From: Bog-473 sp963707835
GTDB lineage: Bacteria > Actinomycetota > Acidimicrobiia > Acidimicrobiales > RAAP-2
Direction: 5' to 3'
Assembly: GCA_963707835.1 (NCBI GenBank)
Contig: CAVPRI010000001.1
Span: forward strand, 558,001 to 622,000
Length of the DNA: 64,000 nucleotides
Shown here: positions 34,780 through 44,293 of the stretch, one piece after another
How the letters are laid out: each line of letters opens with the position of its first letter
How positions within the stretch are numbered: position 1 is the first letter of the stretch
Notes under the pieces: generated by a model
What the model was told of the DNA's origin: nothing
What the model saw: only the letters and a program-made list of their open reading frames with translations
Database searches by the model: none
Position numbers and translations under genes: made by a program

Positions 34780-36253
34780 TCACCCCTTCTTCTCGAGCGC
34801 CACCGCTTCGATCCGGTCGCCCAGGATCTTGTCGACGTTCTGCCAGTACTCGAAGGCGCGCTGCGGACCTCCTCGCGCCGCGAGCCCGGCCAGGAGGCCT
34901 CCGAACCGTCTCGACCAGACGCTCGCGGGCCTCGTCGTCCATGCACCTCGTTGACCAGGGTGTGGGCCTGGCCGAAATCGTCGTCCTCGGCGTGGAGCGT
35001 GGAAGCGGCCCGCACCATCTCGCCGTCGGCCGCCCACACGGCGTGCTCGGCGTAGGTGTTCTCGTCGGCGGCCGGCGCCTCCTCGAACGAGTTCGGGTAG
35101 TAGACCGGGTCGGTCACGTTGTCGATCCGCATGGCACCGTCCTTCGAGTAGCTCCGCACCGGGGACTTGGGCCGGTTCACCGGGATCTGCTGGTAGTTGA
35201 CGCCCAGGCGGGCCCGGTGGGCGTCGGCGTAGGAGAAGCCCCGGGCCAGCAGCATCTTGTCGGGGGAGAGTCCCGGTGCCGGGCACCGTGTTGTTGGGCT
35301 GGAACGCCGCCTGCTCCATCTCGGTGTGGTAGTCGGTCACGTTGCGATTCAAGCGTGAGCGTGCCCACGTCGACCAGAGGGTAGTCGCCGTGGGGCCAGA
35401 CCTTGGTCAGGTCGAAGGGGTTGAAGCGGTAGGTCTTGGCCTCGTCGAACGGCATGATCTGCATCTTGAGCGACCAGCTCGGGTACTCGCCGCGCTCGAT
35501 GGCGTCGTAGAGGTCGCGCTGGTGATAGTCGGCGTCCTCGCCGGCGATGCGGTCGGCCTCGGCCTGGGTCAGGAACTCGATGCCCTGGTCGGTCTTGAAG
35601 TGGTACTTGACCCAGAAGCGCTCGTCGTCCGCGTTGACCCACATGTAGGTGTGCGAGGAGTAGCCGTTCATGTGGCGCCAGATCCGCGGGATGCCCCGGT
35701 CACCCATCAGCCAGGTGACCTGGTGGGCCGACTCGGGTGAGAGCGTCCAGAAGTCCCACTGCATGTCGGGGTCGCGCAGGTTGTTGGCGGCCAGGCGCTT
35801 CTGCGAGCGGATGAAGTTCTGGAACTTGATGGGGTCCCGGATGAAGAACACCGGTGTGTTGTTCCCCACGATGTCGAGGTTGCCCTCCGACGTGTAGAAC
35901 TTCAGGGCGAAGCCCCGCGGGTCACGCCAGGTGTCGGGGGACCCACGCTCGCCGGCCACGGTGGAGAAGCGGACCACGACCTCGGTCTTCGACCCCGGCT
36001 GGAACACCGCCGCCCGGGTGTACGCGCTGACGTCATCGGTCACCACGAAGGTGCCGAAGGCGCCCCCGCCCTTGGCGTGGGGCTGGCGCTCGGGGATGCG
36101 CTCCCGGTTGAAGTTGGCCATCTGCTCGATCAGGTAGAAGTCCTGCAGCAGGACCGGGCCGTCGGGCCCGACGGTCAGCGAGTGCTCCTGGCTGGCGACC
36201 GGGATCCCGGCGTCGGTGGTGGTGGCCGGGCGGCGTGCCTTGGGGTCGGGCAT
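34780..36253 (-). CDS. Catalase (clade 3-like, frameshifted)
   Basis: ATG 36253 is preceded by AAGGAG. The protein has RQPHAKGGGAFGTFVVT (catalytic His), VVVRFSTVAGERGSPDTWRDPRGFALKFYTSEGNLDIVGNNTPVFFIRD (catalytic Asn), KTYRFNPFDLTKVWPHGDYPLVDVG and, after shifts near 35350 and 35270, MLLARGFSYADAHRARLGVNYQQIPVN, with the haem-ligand Tyr and nearby Arg. Another shift lies near 34930; the end is WQNVDKILGDRIEAVALEKKG, about 490 residues. The size and motifs fit small-subunit monofunctional catalases, which split hydrogen peroxide. It is tail-to-tail with hyuB and divergent from an exporter gene; the 36254-36418 gap holds both promoters. Confidence 0.92.
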
Positions 36254-36418
36254 GGGGAGCTCCTTGCGGTCGGACCGGAGGGGCCCGAAACCCGAACGGA
36301 CACGTTCCTGGCCCCGGGCCCTCAATGTCTCTGTATGCCCAATCCGGGGCATCGTCAACCCCCAGAGGGCCGAAACTCCCGGGCCGGGTCGTACCGGACC
36401 CCCGTATCATCGACGCCG

Positions 36419-37987
36419 ATGGGGTGGGACCGACCGGCAGAGGTGTCCGCCGACCCGGGGCAGGCGCATCGCTGGTGGGTCCTCGGCTTCTCGTTGCTGG
36501 CGGTGACCATCACGGTCATCGACAACACGGTCCTCACGGTGTCGATCCCGCGGATCATGCAGGACCTGCACTCCAACATCGCCGGCGTGCAGTGGGTCTT
36601 CACCGGGTACGCCCTGACCTTCGCCAGCCTGCTGGTCATCGGGGGTCGTCTGGGGGACATCTACGGGGCGCGACGGCTCGTGGTCGTCGGGTCGGCCCTG
36701 TTCGGCCTGGGCTCCCTCCTGGCGTCGGTCGCCACCTCCATGCCGGTCATGATCCTCGGCGAGGCCGTCATCGAAGGGGCCGGCGCAGCGTTCCTGGTCC
36801 CCAACACGTTGGCGGTGATCGCCCGCACGTTCGAGGGCCGGGAGCGAGCGGTCGCCTTCGCCGCGTGGGCCACCGTCATCGGGGCGGCGGGCGCCTTGGG
36901 TCCCGTCCTGGGCGGGTACCTCACCACCTACCACTCCTGGCGCTGGTGCTTCCGGATCAACGTGGTCATTGCCCCGATCATGATCGTGGGCATGCTGGTG
37001 GCCGGATCCCGGGACGCCCGCAGCGAGGCGCACGAGCAGCTCGACTTCCGAGGCGCCTTCCTGGTGGCGTGCGGCACGTTCCTCGTGGTGTTCGGCCTCA
37101 CCCAGGGGAACTCCTACGGCTGGTGGCGCCCCACCGGTGGGTTCTCGATCGTCGGAGATCGGGCCTGGCCCGCTCAGGCGCCGATCTCGCCCGTGCCACT
37201 CGCCTTCCTGGCCGGCCTGGCCCTGCTCGCCGCGTTCGTCCGGACCGAGACGCGGATGGAACGCCGGGGCGGCCAACCGCTCTTCGAGTTCAGCCAGTTC
37301 CGCATCCGCACCTTCCGGCTGTCCAATGTCGTCACATTCTTCATGGCGTTCGCGCAACTCGGCGTCTCGCTCTGCATCGCCTTGTACCTCCAGGAGAGCC
37401 GGCACCTCACGCCCATGCGCAACGGGCTCTGGGTGTTGCCGGTCGGCGTGGCCATCCTCGTCGGTGCCCCGGTGGGCGGATGGCTGAGCCGCTCGCTCGG
37501 GGCCACCAACACCATGCGGCTCGGCGGCGTGGTCAACGTGGTCGGGCTCGTGGCCGAGGCGTTCCTGCTGTCGAGCAACGCCGGGTACCGGTACGTCCTG
37601 CCGGCGTTCCTCGTCTACGGCTTCGGTGCCGGCATCGTCGCGTCGCAGCTCAACCGGGTCCTGCTCCACGAGATCGCCACGGCCAAGACCGGTACGGCGA
37701 GCGGCATCAACACCACGGCGCGCCAGACGGCGGCGGCGCTGGGTGTGGCCACGCTGGGAGCCGTCTTCGCCGCCGCGGCCAACGCGCACGGCGTGGCCGC
37801 GGCGCTCCGCCCCTCGCTGCTGGTCGGGGCACTGGCCCTGGCCGCCTCCACCGCGGCCATGTGGCGGCTCCCGCAGATCGAGCGCGACGAGCGTCGGGCC
37901 GCGGCGGGAGTGGAGGTCGAGGCGGGGGACCAGCGCGCCGGGCTCACCGTCGGACTCGACCCGGCGGGCGCCGGCCTCGAGGCCTGA
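36419..37987 (+). CDS. MFS transporter, DHA2 (QacA/EmrB) type
   Basis: A 522-residue membrane protein starting at ATG 36419. Fourteen hydrophobic segments are expected. The first helix ends with VIDNTVLTVSIPRIMQDL (D-x3-V-NVALP-like motif of DHA2), motif A is GGRLGDIYGARRLVVVG, and motif C is AAGALGPVLGGYL. It probably exports a drug or metabolite with proton exchange. Its stop (37985-37987) directly adjoins the stop of the converging tetR gene at 37988, with no space for a terminator. Confidence 0.9.
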   Translation: MGWDRPAEVSADPGQAHRWWVLGFSLLAVTITVIDNTVLTVSIPRIMQDLHSNIAGVQWVFTGYALTFASLLVIGGRLGDIYGARRLVVVGSALFGLGSLLASVATSMPVMILGEAVIEGAGAAFLVPNTLAVIARTFEGRERAVAFAAWATVIGAAGALGPVLGGYLTTYHSWRWCFRINVVIAPIMIVGMLVAGSRDARSEAHEQLDFRGAFLVACGTFLVVFGLTQGNSYGWWRPTGGFSIVGDRAWPAQAPISPVPLAFLAGLALLAAFVRTETRMERRGGQPLFEFSQFRIRTFRLSNVVTFFMAFAQLGVSLCIALYLQESRHLTPMRNGLWVLPVGVAILVGAPVGGWLSRSLGATNTMRLGGVVNVVGLVAEAFLLSSNAGYRYVLPAFLVYGFGAGIVASQLNRVLLHEIATAKTGTASGINTTARQTAAALGVATLGAVFAAAANAHGVAAALRPSLLVGALALAASTAAMWRLPQIERDERRAAAGVEVEAGDQRAGLTVGLDPAGAGLEA

Positions 37988-38632
37988 TCAGCCGCCGGCC
38001 CCGCTCTCGGCGGCCGGCACGCGCAGACCATCGAGGATGGTGCGCACCAGGCGGCGGTACTGCTCGGGTGTGATGGTGGCGTTGGTGCACAGCGGACCCA
38101 GGAGCTGGGGCACATCGGCCCCCTCGATGTCCGCCCGTATGGCTCCGGCGCGCTTGGCGCGGTCGATGACCAATGTGAAGGAGGCGTCGATGATCTCCTT
38201 GGCCCCCGACTTGAGAGAGGGGTTCTTCTCGAAGGCCTGGTGCAGCTCGGAGAGCAGCGTCCTCTTGGTCTGGGCGTAGCGGGTGAAGGCGTCGAGGAAC
38301 GCCTCGACGGCCGGCCAGGGCTCGAGCTCGGACACGGCGCGGTGGGCGGCCTCGGAGAGCTCCTCGACGTCGTCCCGGTAGACGGCCTCCACCAGGTCGA
38401 TGCGGGTGGGGAAGTGGCGGTAGAGCGTGCCCACGCCCACGCCGGCCTCGCGGGCGATGGCTTCCATCGAGGCGGTGTCGCCCGCCTGGGCGAAGACCGT
38501 GCGGGCCGCGGTCAGCAGGCGCTCGCGGTTGCGCCGGGCGTCGGCCCGGAGGGGCCGCTCGGCCTCGGGGCTCGCCGCTTCCCCGTCGGCGCCGGCCAAC
38601 CCGGAGCCTTCGACTCCTTGTGTGGTGGCCAT
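37988..38632 (-). CDS. TetR-family regulator
   Basis: A 214-residue protein. Its helix-turn-helix domain (LRADARRNRERLLTAARTVFAQAGDTASMEAIAREAGVGVGTLYRHFPTRIDL, residues 28-80) is followed by a helical domain of the TetR_C_33-like kind, QTKRTLLSELHQAFEKNPSLKSGAKEIIDASFTLVIDRAKRAG. It is divergent from the DHA2 gene at 38737, and two strong palindromes lie between them, so it is almost certainly the repressor of that exporter and probably of itself. Confidence 0.92.
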   Translation of the reverse strand: MATTQGVEGSGLAGADGEAASPEAERPLRADARRNRERLLTAARTVFAQAGDTASMEAIAREAGVGVGTLYRHFPTRIDLVEAVYRDDVEELSEAAHRAVSELEPWPAVEAFLDAFTRYAQTKRTLLSELHQAFEKNPSLKSGAKEIIDASFTLVIDRAKRAGAIRADIEGADVPQLLGPLCTNATITPEQYRRLVRTILDGLRVPAAESGAGG

Positions 38633-38654
38633 CCCGTCACTCCCGAACTTTGAC

Positions 38655-38683
38655 TTGAAAAACGGAGGAAGCCTCCGTATGAT
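38655..38683 (+). promoter_or_regulatory. Promoter of the DHA2 exporter with operator in the spacer
   Basis: TTGAAA (38655-38660) and TATGAT (38678-38683) are exactly 17 bases apart. The spacer is filled by the perfect palindrome ACGGAGG-AAG-CCTCCGT (38662-38678). A bound TetR dimer would block RNA polymerase directly. Confidence 0.75.
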
Positions 38684-38709
38684 GAAACGGAAGAACCTTC
38701 CGCTTCATC
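38681..38709 (+). promoter_or_regulatory. Second TetR operator, 29-base palindrome
   Basis: CGGAAG-AAC-CTTCCG (38688-38702) is a perfect 6-bp palindrome with three central bases, the same layout as the operator at 38662-38678. It is extended by GATGAA and TTCATC arms (38681-38686 and 38704-38709), with one unpaired base between arm and core on each side. It covers the expected transcription start of the exporter gene. The shared half-site is CGGARG. Confidence 0.7.
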
Positions 38710-38736
38710 AGATTACCAGCGTAAAGGGCGGTCTGC

Positions 38737-40239
38737 ATGTCCCAATCCCCCCTTCGTGGACAGGCCAGCGGTCGGCTGGCCCACCCGTCGGTCCTCCTGT
38801 TCGTCATCCTCACGGCCCAGCTCATGGTGGTGCTCGACGCCACCATCGTCAACGTCGCCCTGCCGCACATCCAGGCGGACCTCGGCCTCTCGACCAGCGA
38901 GCTCTCGTGGGTGATCAACGCCTACATCCTCACCTTCGGCGGGTTCCTGCTCCTGGGGGCCCGGGCCGGGGACCTCTTCGGTCGCCGACGGGTCTTCCTG
39001 CTCGGCATGGCCGTCTTCACCCTCAGCTCACTGGTGGGTGGGTTGGCCCCGACCGGCTGGGTCCTGCTGGTGGCCCGGGCGGTCCAGGGACTGGGCGCCG
39101 CCCTGGCGGCACCGTGCGCCCTGTCACTGCTGACCACCTCGTTCCCCGAGGGCGAGCAGCGGGTCCGGGCCATCGGGCTGTACACCGCAGTGTCGGCGGC
39201 GGGTGGCGCGACCGGCCTGGTGGCCGGCGGGATCCTCACCCAGCTGGCCTCGTGGCGCTGGGTCATGTTCGTCAACGTGCCCATCGGCGTGGTGGTGTGG
39301 GCCCTGGGTCGCCAGGTCATCGTCGAGACGCCGCAACGTCGGGGACAGTTCGACCTCCTGGGTGCGGTCACCTGCACCGCCGGGGTGGGGGCCATCGTGT
39401 TCGGACTGGTCGAGGCGGGGACCTATGGATGGGCCGTCCCCATCACCCTCCTGCCGTTGATCGGCGGTGTGGTGGTGGTGGCCGGGTTCTTGTGGCACGA
39501 GGGCCGGGCCGAGGAGCCCATCCTCCCGCCGAGCCTTCTGGCCAACCGCACCCGCGCCTCGGCCAATGCGGCGCGGGCCCTCCTCTTCGCCGGGTTCTAC
39601 GGCGTCTTCTACTTCTTGGGCCAGTTCCTCCAGGACGTGAAGGGCTACTCGCCGCTCGAGGCCGGGGTGGCGTTCCTCCCCATGCCCATGTCGGTGTTCC
39701 TGTCGTCCCAGATCACCAGCCGCATCGTGCTGCAGCGGTTCCAGGGCAAGACGGTCATGGTCGCGGGCGCCGTCACCTCGACGCTCGGCCTGCTGCTGGC
39801 CACCCGCATCGGGGCGCACACTCCCTACGTGGTGGTGCTGGTCTCCCTGGTCCTGGTCGGCTTCGGGAGCGGGTCCAGCCTGGTGCCGCTGATCTCCGCC
39901 TCGCTGGCCGACGTCAAGCCCAGCGTGGCCGGCGCGGCGTCCGGGTTGGTCAACGTCTCCCAGCAGCTCGGAGCGGCCGTCGGCCTGGCCGTGCTGGTGA
40001 CGGTCTTCGAGGCGCTGCCGGGTGGCCGCCAGCTGCGGCCGGGTGCCGGTGCGAGCACGACCGTGCCGACTGCGGTGCACACGGTGATCGCCGTGGCGGT
40101 CCTCTTCGCCGTGGCGGCGCTGGCCTGCATCATCTTCGGCATCCGGGGCACGCCCGTGGCGGGGTCGTTGGCCGAGGAGCGCGAGGAGCACGAGGAGATC
40201 GAAGAGTCGATGCTGCTCCTCAGCGAGGCGGAGATCTAG
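38737..40239 (+). CDS. MFS transporter, DHA2 (QacA/EmrB) type
   Basis: A 500-residue exporter with 14 predicted hydrophobic segments. The first helix carries VVLDATIVNVALPHIQADLGLS, the DHA2 signature; motif A is GARAGDLFGRRRVFLLG; motif C is AAGGATGLVAGGILTQLASWRWVMFVNVPIGV. The C-terminal tail is acidic (EEREEHEEIEESMLLLSEAE). Expression is expected to be controlled by the divergent TetR through the two palindromes upstream. The 40240-40344 gap to the converging gene holds an 8-bp inverted repeat (CGGGCTTC at 40302-40309, GAAGCCCG at 40331-40338) that may act as a terminator. Confidence 0.92.
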   Translation: MSQSPLRGQASGRLAHPSVLLFVILTAQLMVVLDATIVNVALPHIQADLGLSTSELSWVINAYILTFGGFLLLGARAGDLFGRRRVFLLGMAVFTLSSLVGGLAPTGWVLLVARAVQGLGAALAAPCALSLLTTSFPEGEQRVRAIGLYTAVSAAGGATGLVAGGILTQLASWRWVMFVNVPIGVVVWALGRQVIVETPQRRGQFDLLGAVTCTAGVGAIVFGLVEAGTYGWAVPITLLPLIGGVVVVAGFLWHEGRAEEPILPPSLLANRTRASANAARALLFAGFYGVFYFLGQFLQDVKGYSPLEAGVAFLPMPMSVFLSSQITSRIVLQRFQGKTVMVAGAVTSTLGLLLATRIGAHTPYVVVLVSLVLVGFGSGSSLVPLISASLADVKPSVAGAASGLVNVSQQLGAAVGLAVLVTVFEALPGGRQLRPGAGASTTVPTAVHTVIAVAVLFAVAALACIIFGIRGTPVAGSLAEEREEHEEIEESMLLLSEAEI

Positions 40240-40344
40240 CCGCTCACGCCCGGAGGGACGCCACGGCGCCGCCGCGGGCGACGAAAGCCGTGACCTGTGG
40301 ACGGGCTTCCCACCGGAAGGGGCGCCGGGCGAAGCCCGAGCACT

Positions 40345-42519
40345 TCAGGGGTGACGGCGCCGACTGCGGCGACCGCGGACGCGGCCTCGTGCGTGCTTCT
40401 TCGTCCAGAGCAGGACCAGGTCGGCGCGGGCCAGGGTCTCGTGGGGTGAGTCGTCCGGGGCGGGGAGGGCCACGCCGACGGACACCGAGGTGCCCCATCG
40501 GGTCAGCACCCGATCGGCGATGTACTTGATGCCTTCGGCCACCTCGCCGGCCCGTCCCACGTCGATGGCGGGAAGGAGACCCAGGAACTCGTCACCCCCG
40601 AAGCGGTAGAAGGTGAGATCCGGATACGCGCCGGCCAGCTCGCGGGCAAAGGTGCGCAGCGCCTCGTCACCGCCCACATGGCCGTGGCGATCGTTGACCT
40701 GCTTGAAGTGGTCCACGTCGGCGATCACGACGGCCTGGGGTGTATCGCTCGGGCAGTCGAGGGCCCGGTCGAGCGCCATCCGGTTGCCCAAGCCCGTGAG
40801 ACCGTCGTGGTGAGCCTGACGTCGGAGCTGGTCGACCAGGTCGACGGCGTTCAGCGTGGCCGCGGCCTGTCCGGCCAGGAGCTCGAGTGGCTCGATCACG
40901 TCGGCCGTGAGGCGCATGGGCCGCGAGTGAGCCAGGATGATCGCGCCGAGTCCCACGTTGTTGGCTCTCAAGGGCAGCAGGAGCACGGCTCGCGCTCCAC
41001 CGGCTCGAATGGTCTCGCTGCCCAAGTAGGGGAGTCCCGTTGTCTCGCTGCCGGTGTAGCAGGAGCTGAGGCGCTCGACCAGCTTGCACACCGAGGCCAA
41101 GGACTGCGTGTCCATGCCGAGCAACGTCGAGGCGAGCGGGCCGATGCTCCCCTCCATGACGTGTCCCACGCCCTCGACCCTCACCAGCGCGGCTGAATCC
41201 ATTCCAGAGGCCGTGAGGAGGGTGGACAGGATGGTGGCCACGGCGTCCCCGTCGGCCGCGCCGGCGGAAATGGCCACGGAGCCGTGCACGGCTCGTTGCC
41301 AGGGCGAGTCCCGAGGGTGCCATGCGAGGGTGTCGAGTCGACGTGACAGGAGCTCGGCGCAGTCCCGCAGGTGGCGGAGTGCCCCGCGCCGCAGGGGCGA
41401 GAGCGAGTCGATGTTGAGCGCCCCGACCACGGCTCCGTTGATCTCGACCGGAACGCAGATCTCGGCCACCGCGCCCGGTACGGCCTCGAGATACTCCGAG
41501 GAAGCCGCAACGTCGTGCACCTCGACGGCTTCCCCGGTCGCCCACACCCGACCCGTGATCCCGGCGTCGGGGGGCAGGCCGTCGAGCACCTGCCACAGGC
41601 CGCGTTGGGCGACACAGCGCAGATGGCCGTTGTGCTCGAGGTAGAGGCTCGGCATGACCTGGCCCAGGCGGAACAGGTAGGCCACGACCGCCTCGCAGGC
41701 GGCCGGGATGTCCTGGGCACCCGAGAGGGCGGCGCGGAGGCTCGAGTGTCCGCCCTTCCCGAAGGTCGCCGGGTCCGGGCGCATGAAATCGTCGACGGTC
41801 GGCCATGCCGGCCCTGGGCGACCCAACAAGTTGCCTTGACCGAGCGGAACCTCCGCGGCAGTGAGTGCGGCGAGCTCTGCGGGGGTCTCGATGCCCTCCG
41901 CGATCACGCTGGTCCCGACTTCACGTGCGAACGCCACGAGGGCACGGACCAGCGCGTTGCGATGCCCGTCCCTGTCGATGTCGTGCACCAGGGTGCGGTC
42001 GAGCTTCAAGAAGTCGGGGGCCAGCTCGACGACGTGACGAAGGCTGGAGTAGCCGGCGCCGGTGTCGTCGATGGCGAAACGCACCCGGCTGTTCAGCCAC
42101 GGTTCGAGCTCCCCCTTGAGAGTTGTGTAGTCCTCCACCGCCGCCTGTTCGGTGATCTCGAGCACCAGCCTCTCGGGGAGGCTTGGGCGCAGCGCCAACA
42201 GGGCCGGGTCGGCGAGCGTGAACGGGCTGGCGTTGACGAACAGCAACGTCTCGCCTGGGGGCGTCCCGAGGCGTGCCGCGCTCTCGAGGAACCTCATCTC
42301 GAGTTGCGCCCGCCTCCCCGTGGCCTCGGCGCCGGCCAGCCACCAGTCGGGAGCGTGTACCGGGGTCGACGTGACGCGGGCCAAGGCTTCGTATCCGATG
42401 ACCACCCGGTCGTCGAGGCGCACGATCGGCTGCACGAGTGAATGGATGTCGGCTTGCACGGGAAGGCCCGACCCGGGCCCGTGGTGCGTCCGGGGTGGGT
42501 CGCTCCCTCCCGGGTGCAT
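40345..42519 (-). CDS. Cyclic di-GMP protein: EAL-GAF-GAF-GGDEF
   Basis: ATG 42519 gives 724 residues. EAL comes first (about residues 25-260): GYEALARV, LFVNASP, LVLEITEQ, AIDDTGAGYSSLRH, FLKLDRTLV and IAEGIETPAEL retain the metal and catalytic residues, so phosphodiesterase activity is possible. Two GAF-like sensor regions follow (about 285-430 and 440-560; VAEICVPVEINGAVVGALNIDS, and AVLLLPLRANNVGLGAIILAHS). GGDEF is last: GLTGLGNRMALDRAL, DVDHFKQVNDRHGHVGGDEAL and FRFGGDEFLG-like RFGGDEFLGLLP, an intact active site. This order is the reverse of the common GGDEF-EAL arrangement. No membrane helix is present, so it is a cytosolic sensor. The frame stays open upstream of 42519, but that part lies antisense to the next gene. 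Confidence 0.9.
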   Translation of the reverse strand: MHPGGSDPPRTHHGPGSGLPVQADIHSLVQPIVRLDDRVVIGYEALARVTSTPVHAPDWWLAGAEATGRRAQLEMRFLESAARLGTPPGETLLFVNASPFTLADPALLALRPSLPERLVLEITEQAAVEDYTTLKGELEPWLNSRVRFAIDDTGAGYSSLRHVVELAPDFLKLDRTLVHDIDRDGHRNALVRALVAFAREVGTSVIAEGIETPAELAALTAAEVPLGQGNLLGRPGPAWPTVDDFMRPDPATFGKGGHSSLRAALSGAQDIPAACEAVVAYLFRLGQVMPSLYLEHNGHLRCVAQRGLWQVLDGLPPDAGITGRVWATGEAVEVHDVAASSEYLEAVPGAVAEICVPVEINGAVVGALNIDSLSPLRRGALRHLRDCAELLSRRLDTLAWHPRDSPWQRAVHGSVAISAGAADGDAVATILSTLLTASGMDSAALVRVEGVGHVMEGSIGPLASTLLGMDTQSLASVCKLVERLSSCYTGSETTGLPYLGSETIRAGGARAVLLLPLRANNVGLGAIILAHSRPMRLTADVIEPLELLAGQAAATLNAVDLVDQLRRQAHHDGLTGLGNRMALDRALDCPSDTPQAVVIADVDHFKQVNDRHGHVGGDEALRTFARELAGAYPDLTFYRFGGDEFLGLLPAIDVGRAGEVAEGIKYIADRVLTRWGTSVSVGVALPAPDDSPHETLARADLVLLWTKKHARGRVRGRRSRRRHP

Positions 42520-42648
42520 GGCAGACGGCACGGATGACAGTCGACACGGGACGTCATCGCATTGAGCCGACGCCGGATTACGTCCGGATGAATTGCGAGG
42601 AGAACTCGGGATACACTCCGCCCAATAGTAAAGCGGGGGCATTCGAAA

Positions 42649-44250
42649 TTGGCTTTTGACTACATCGTCGTGGGGGCCGGCTCGGCGGGATGTCCACTGG
42701 CCAATCGCCTGTCGCGGGACCCCGAGGTGAAGGTCCTGCTGCTCGAGGCGGGTCCGTCTGACCGGAACCCCCTCATCACCATGCCCAAGGGCTTCGGCAA
42801 GCTGCAGGGCAATGCGAAGTTCGCCTGGCACTTCCCCCAGAAGCCCTTCCCGCCGCTGCACCAGGAGGAAACCTGGGCCCGCGGCAAGGTCCTCGGGGGC
42901 TCGAGTGCCATCAACGGCATGATCTACAACCGCGGCAGCCAGGCCGACTTCGACCACCTGGCCGAGCTCGGCCTCCCGCAATGGGACTGGGAGCACGTGG
43001 TCGGCGCCTACCGGGAGATCGAGGACAACGAGCTCGGCGCCTCTCCGACCCGCGGGAGTGGGGGTCCCCTCCACGTCTCCCATCTTCGCGACGCCGATCC
43101 GGTCTGCGACGAGATCATCGCCGCCGGGGGCAACCTCGGGTGGAAGGCGGTGGACGACTACAACGAGAGCGACGAGGAGCGCATCGGCTGCGCCATGTGC
43201 ACCATCAAGGACGGTCGGCGGGTCAGCTCGGCTCACGCCTTCATCCACCCGATCCGCGACCGTCCCAACCTGAGCGTCGCCACCGACTCGTGGGCCGTGA
43301 AGCTGCTGCGCCAGGGCGACCGCATCACCGGTGTCCGGGTGCGCCGTGGCGGCGTCGACGTCGACCACCACGCCACCCGTGAGGTCATCTTGTCGTTGGG
43401 CAGTGTCGGGACCCCCAAGCTGCTGCAGCTCTCGGGCATCGGGCCGGCCGATGTCCTGCGCTCCGCCGGCGTCGACGTGGTGGTCGACAGCCCGGGTGTG
43501 GGCTCGGGCATGCGTGAGCACCGCTGCCTGGCCTTCCACTACCGCCTCAACCAGAACGTCGGGTACAACAAGCTCCTGAGCACGGTGCCGCGCCAGGCCA
43601 TGACGACGTTGCGGTACTGGGCCAATCGCAGTGGCCCGATGGCCACCCCGGCCTACGACGTCGTGGCCTTCCTCAAGGCGCTTCCGGGCTCCGAGCGGCC
43701 CGACGCCCAGCTGCTCGTGACCCCGCTCTCCCTGGCCAGTGCCAACCTCAAGGAGCCGCGTCTCGAGCGCGAGCCCGGGATGCAGTGCATCGGCTACGTG
43801 CTGCGACCCGAGGCGGAGGGCTCCATCTCCATCACGGCGTCCGCTCCCGATGCGCCCCTCGAGATCATCCCCAACTATCTGGGCACCGACTACGACCGCG
43901 ACGTCGCCGTGGGGCTGTTCCGGTCGATCCGCCGGCTCTTCGAGACCGAGCCGCTCGCCTCGTTCATCGTGCGTGAGACCCAACCAGGGTCGGCCATCGA
44001 CGACGACGACGAGGAAGCGATGGTCAACGCCGTCCTGACTTCGGGCTACTGCGGGTACCACTCGGTCAGCACGGTGGCCATGGGCACCTCCGAGTCGGCG
44101 CCGCTCGACCCCGAGCTGCGCGTGCGCGGCGTCGAGGGACTCCGGGTGGTGGACACCTCGGTGTTCCCGACCATGGTGGCCGGCAACTGCAACGCCCCGA
44201 CCATGGCTTTCGGCTGGATGGCCGGGCAACGGATCCTGGCCCAGGCCTAG
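42649..44250 (+). CDS. GMC-family FAD oxidoreductase
   Basis: A 533-residue flavoprotein starting at TTG 42649, with GCGGGGG upstream. FAD binding: FDYIVVGAGSAGCPLANRLS at the N-terminus and ARGKVLGGSSAINGMIYNRG; second motif REVILSLGSVGTPKLLQLSGIG; C-terminal active-site His in GYHSVSTVAMG and GLRVVDTSVFPTMVAGNCNAPTMAFGWMAGQRIL. It should oxidise an alcohol such as choline, a polyol or a terpenoid-type alcohol. It is followed 43 bp downstream by three amidohydrolase genes on the same strand. Confidence 0.93.
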   Translation: MAFDYIVVGAGSAGCPLANRLSRDPEVKVLLLEAGPSDRNPLITMPKGFGKLQGNAKFAWHFPQKPFPPLHQEETWARGKVLGGSSAINGMIYNRGSQADFDHLAELGLPQWDWEHVVGAYREIEDNELGASPTRGSGGPLHVSHLRDADPVCDEIIAAGGNLGWKAVDDYNESDEERIGCAMCTIKDGRRVSSAHAFIHPIRDRPNLSVATDSWAVKLLRQGDRITGVRVRRGGVDVDHHATREVILSLGSVGTPKLLQLSGIGPADVLRSAGVDVVVDSPGVGSGMREHRCLAFHYRLNQNVGYNKLLSTVPRQAMTTLRYWANRSGPMATPAYDVVAFLKALPGSERPDAQLLVTPLSLASANLKEPRLEREPGMQCIGYVLRPEAEGSISITASAPDAPLEIIPNYLGTDYDRDVAVGLFRSIRRLFETEPLASFIVRETQPGSAIDDDDEEAMVNAVLTSGYCGYHSVSTVAMGTSESAPLDPELRVRGVEGLRVVDTSVFPTMVAGNCNAPTMAFGWMAGQRILAQA

Positions 44251-44293
44251 CGAGATGCACCGCATGCATGCACCATCACACCGGAGGTTGTTC

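Noticed and set aside
36407..37789. Minus-strand frame of 460 residues
   Set aside because: It is antisense to the DHA2 exporter gene and shows no domain.
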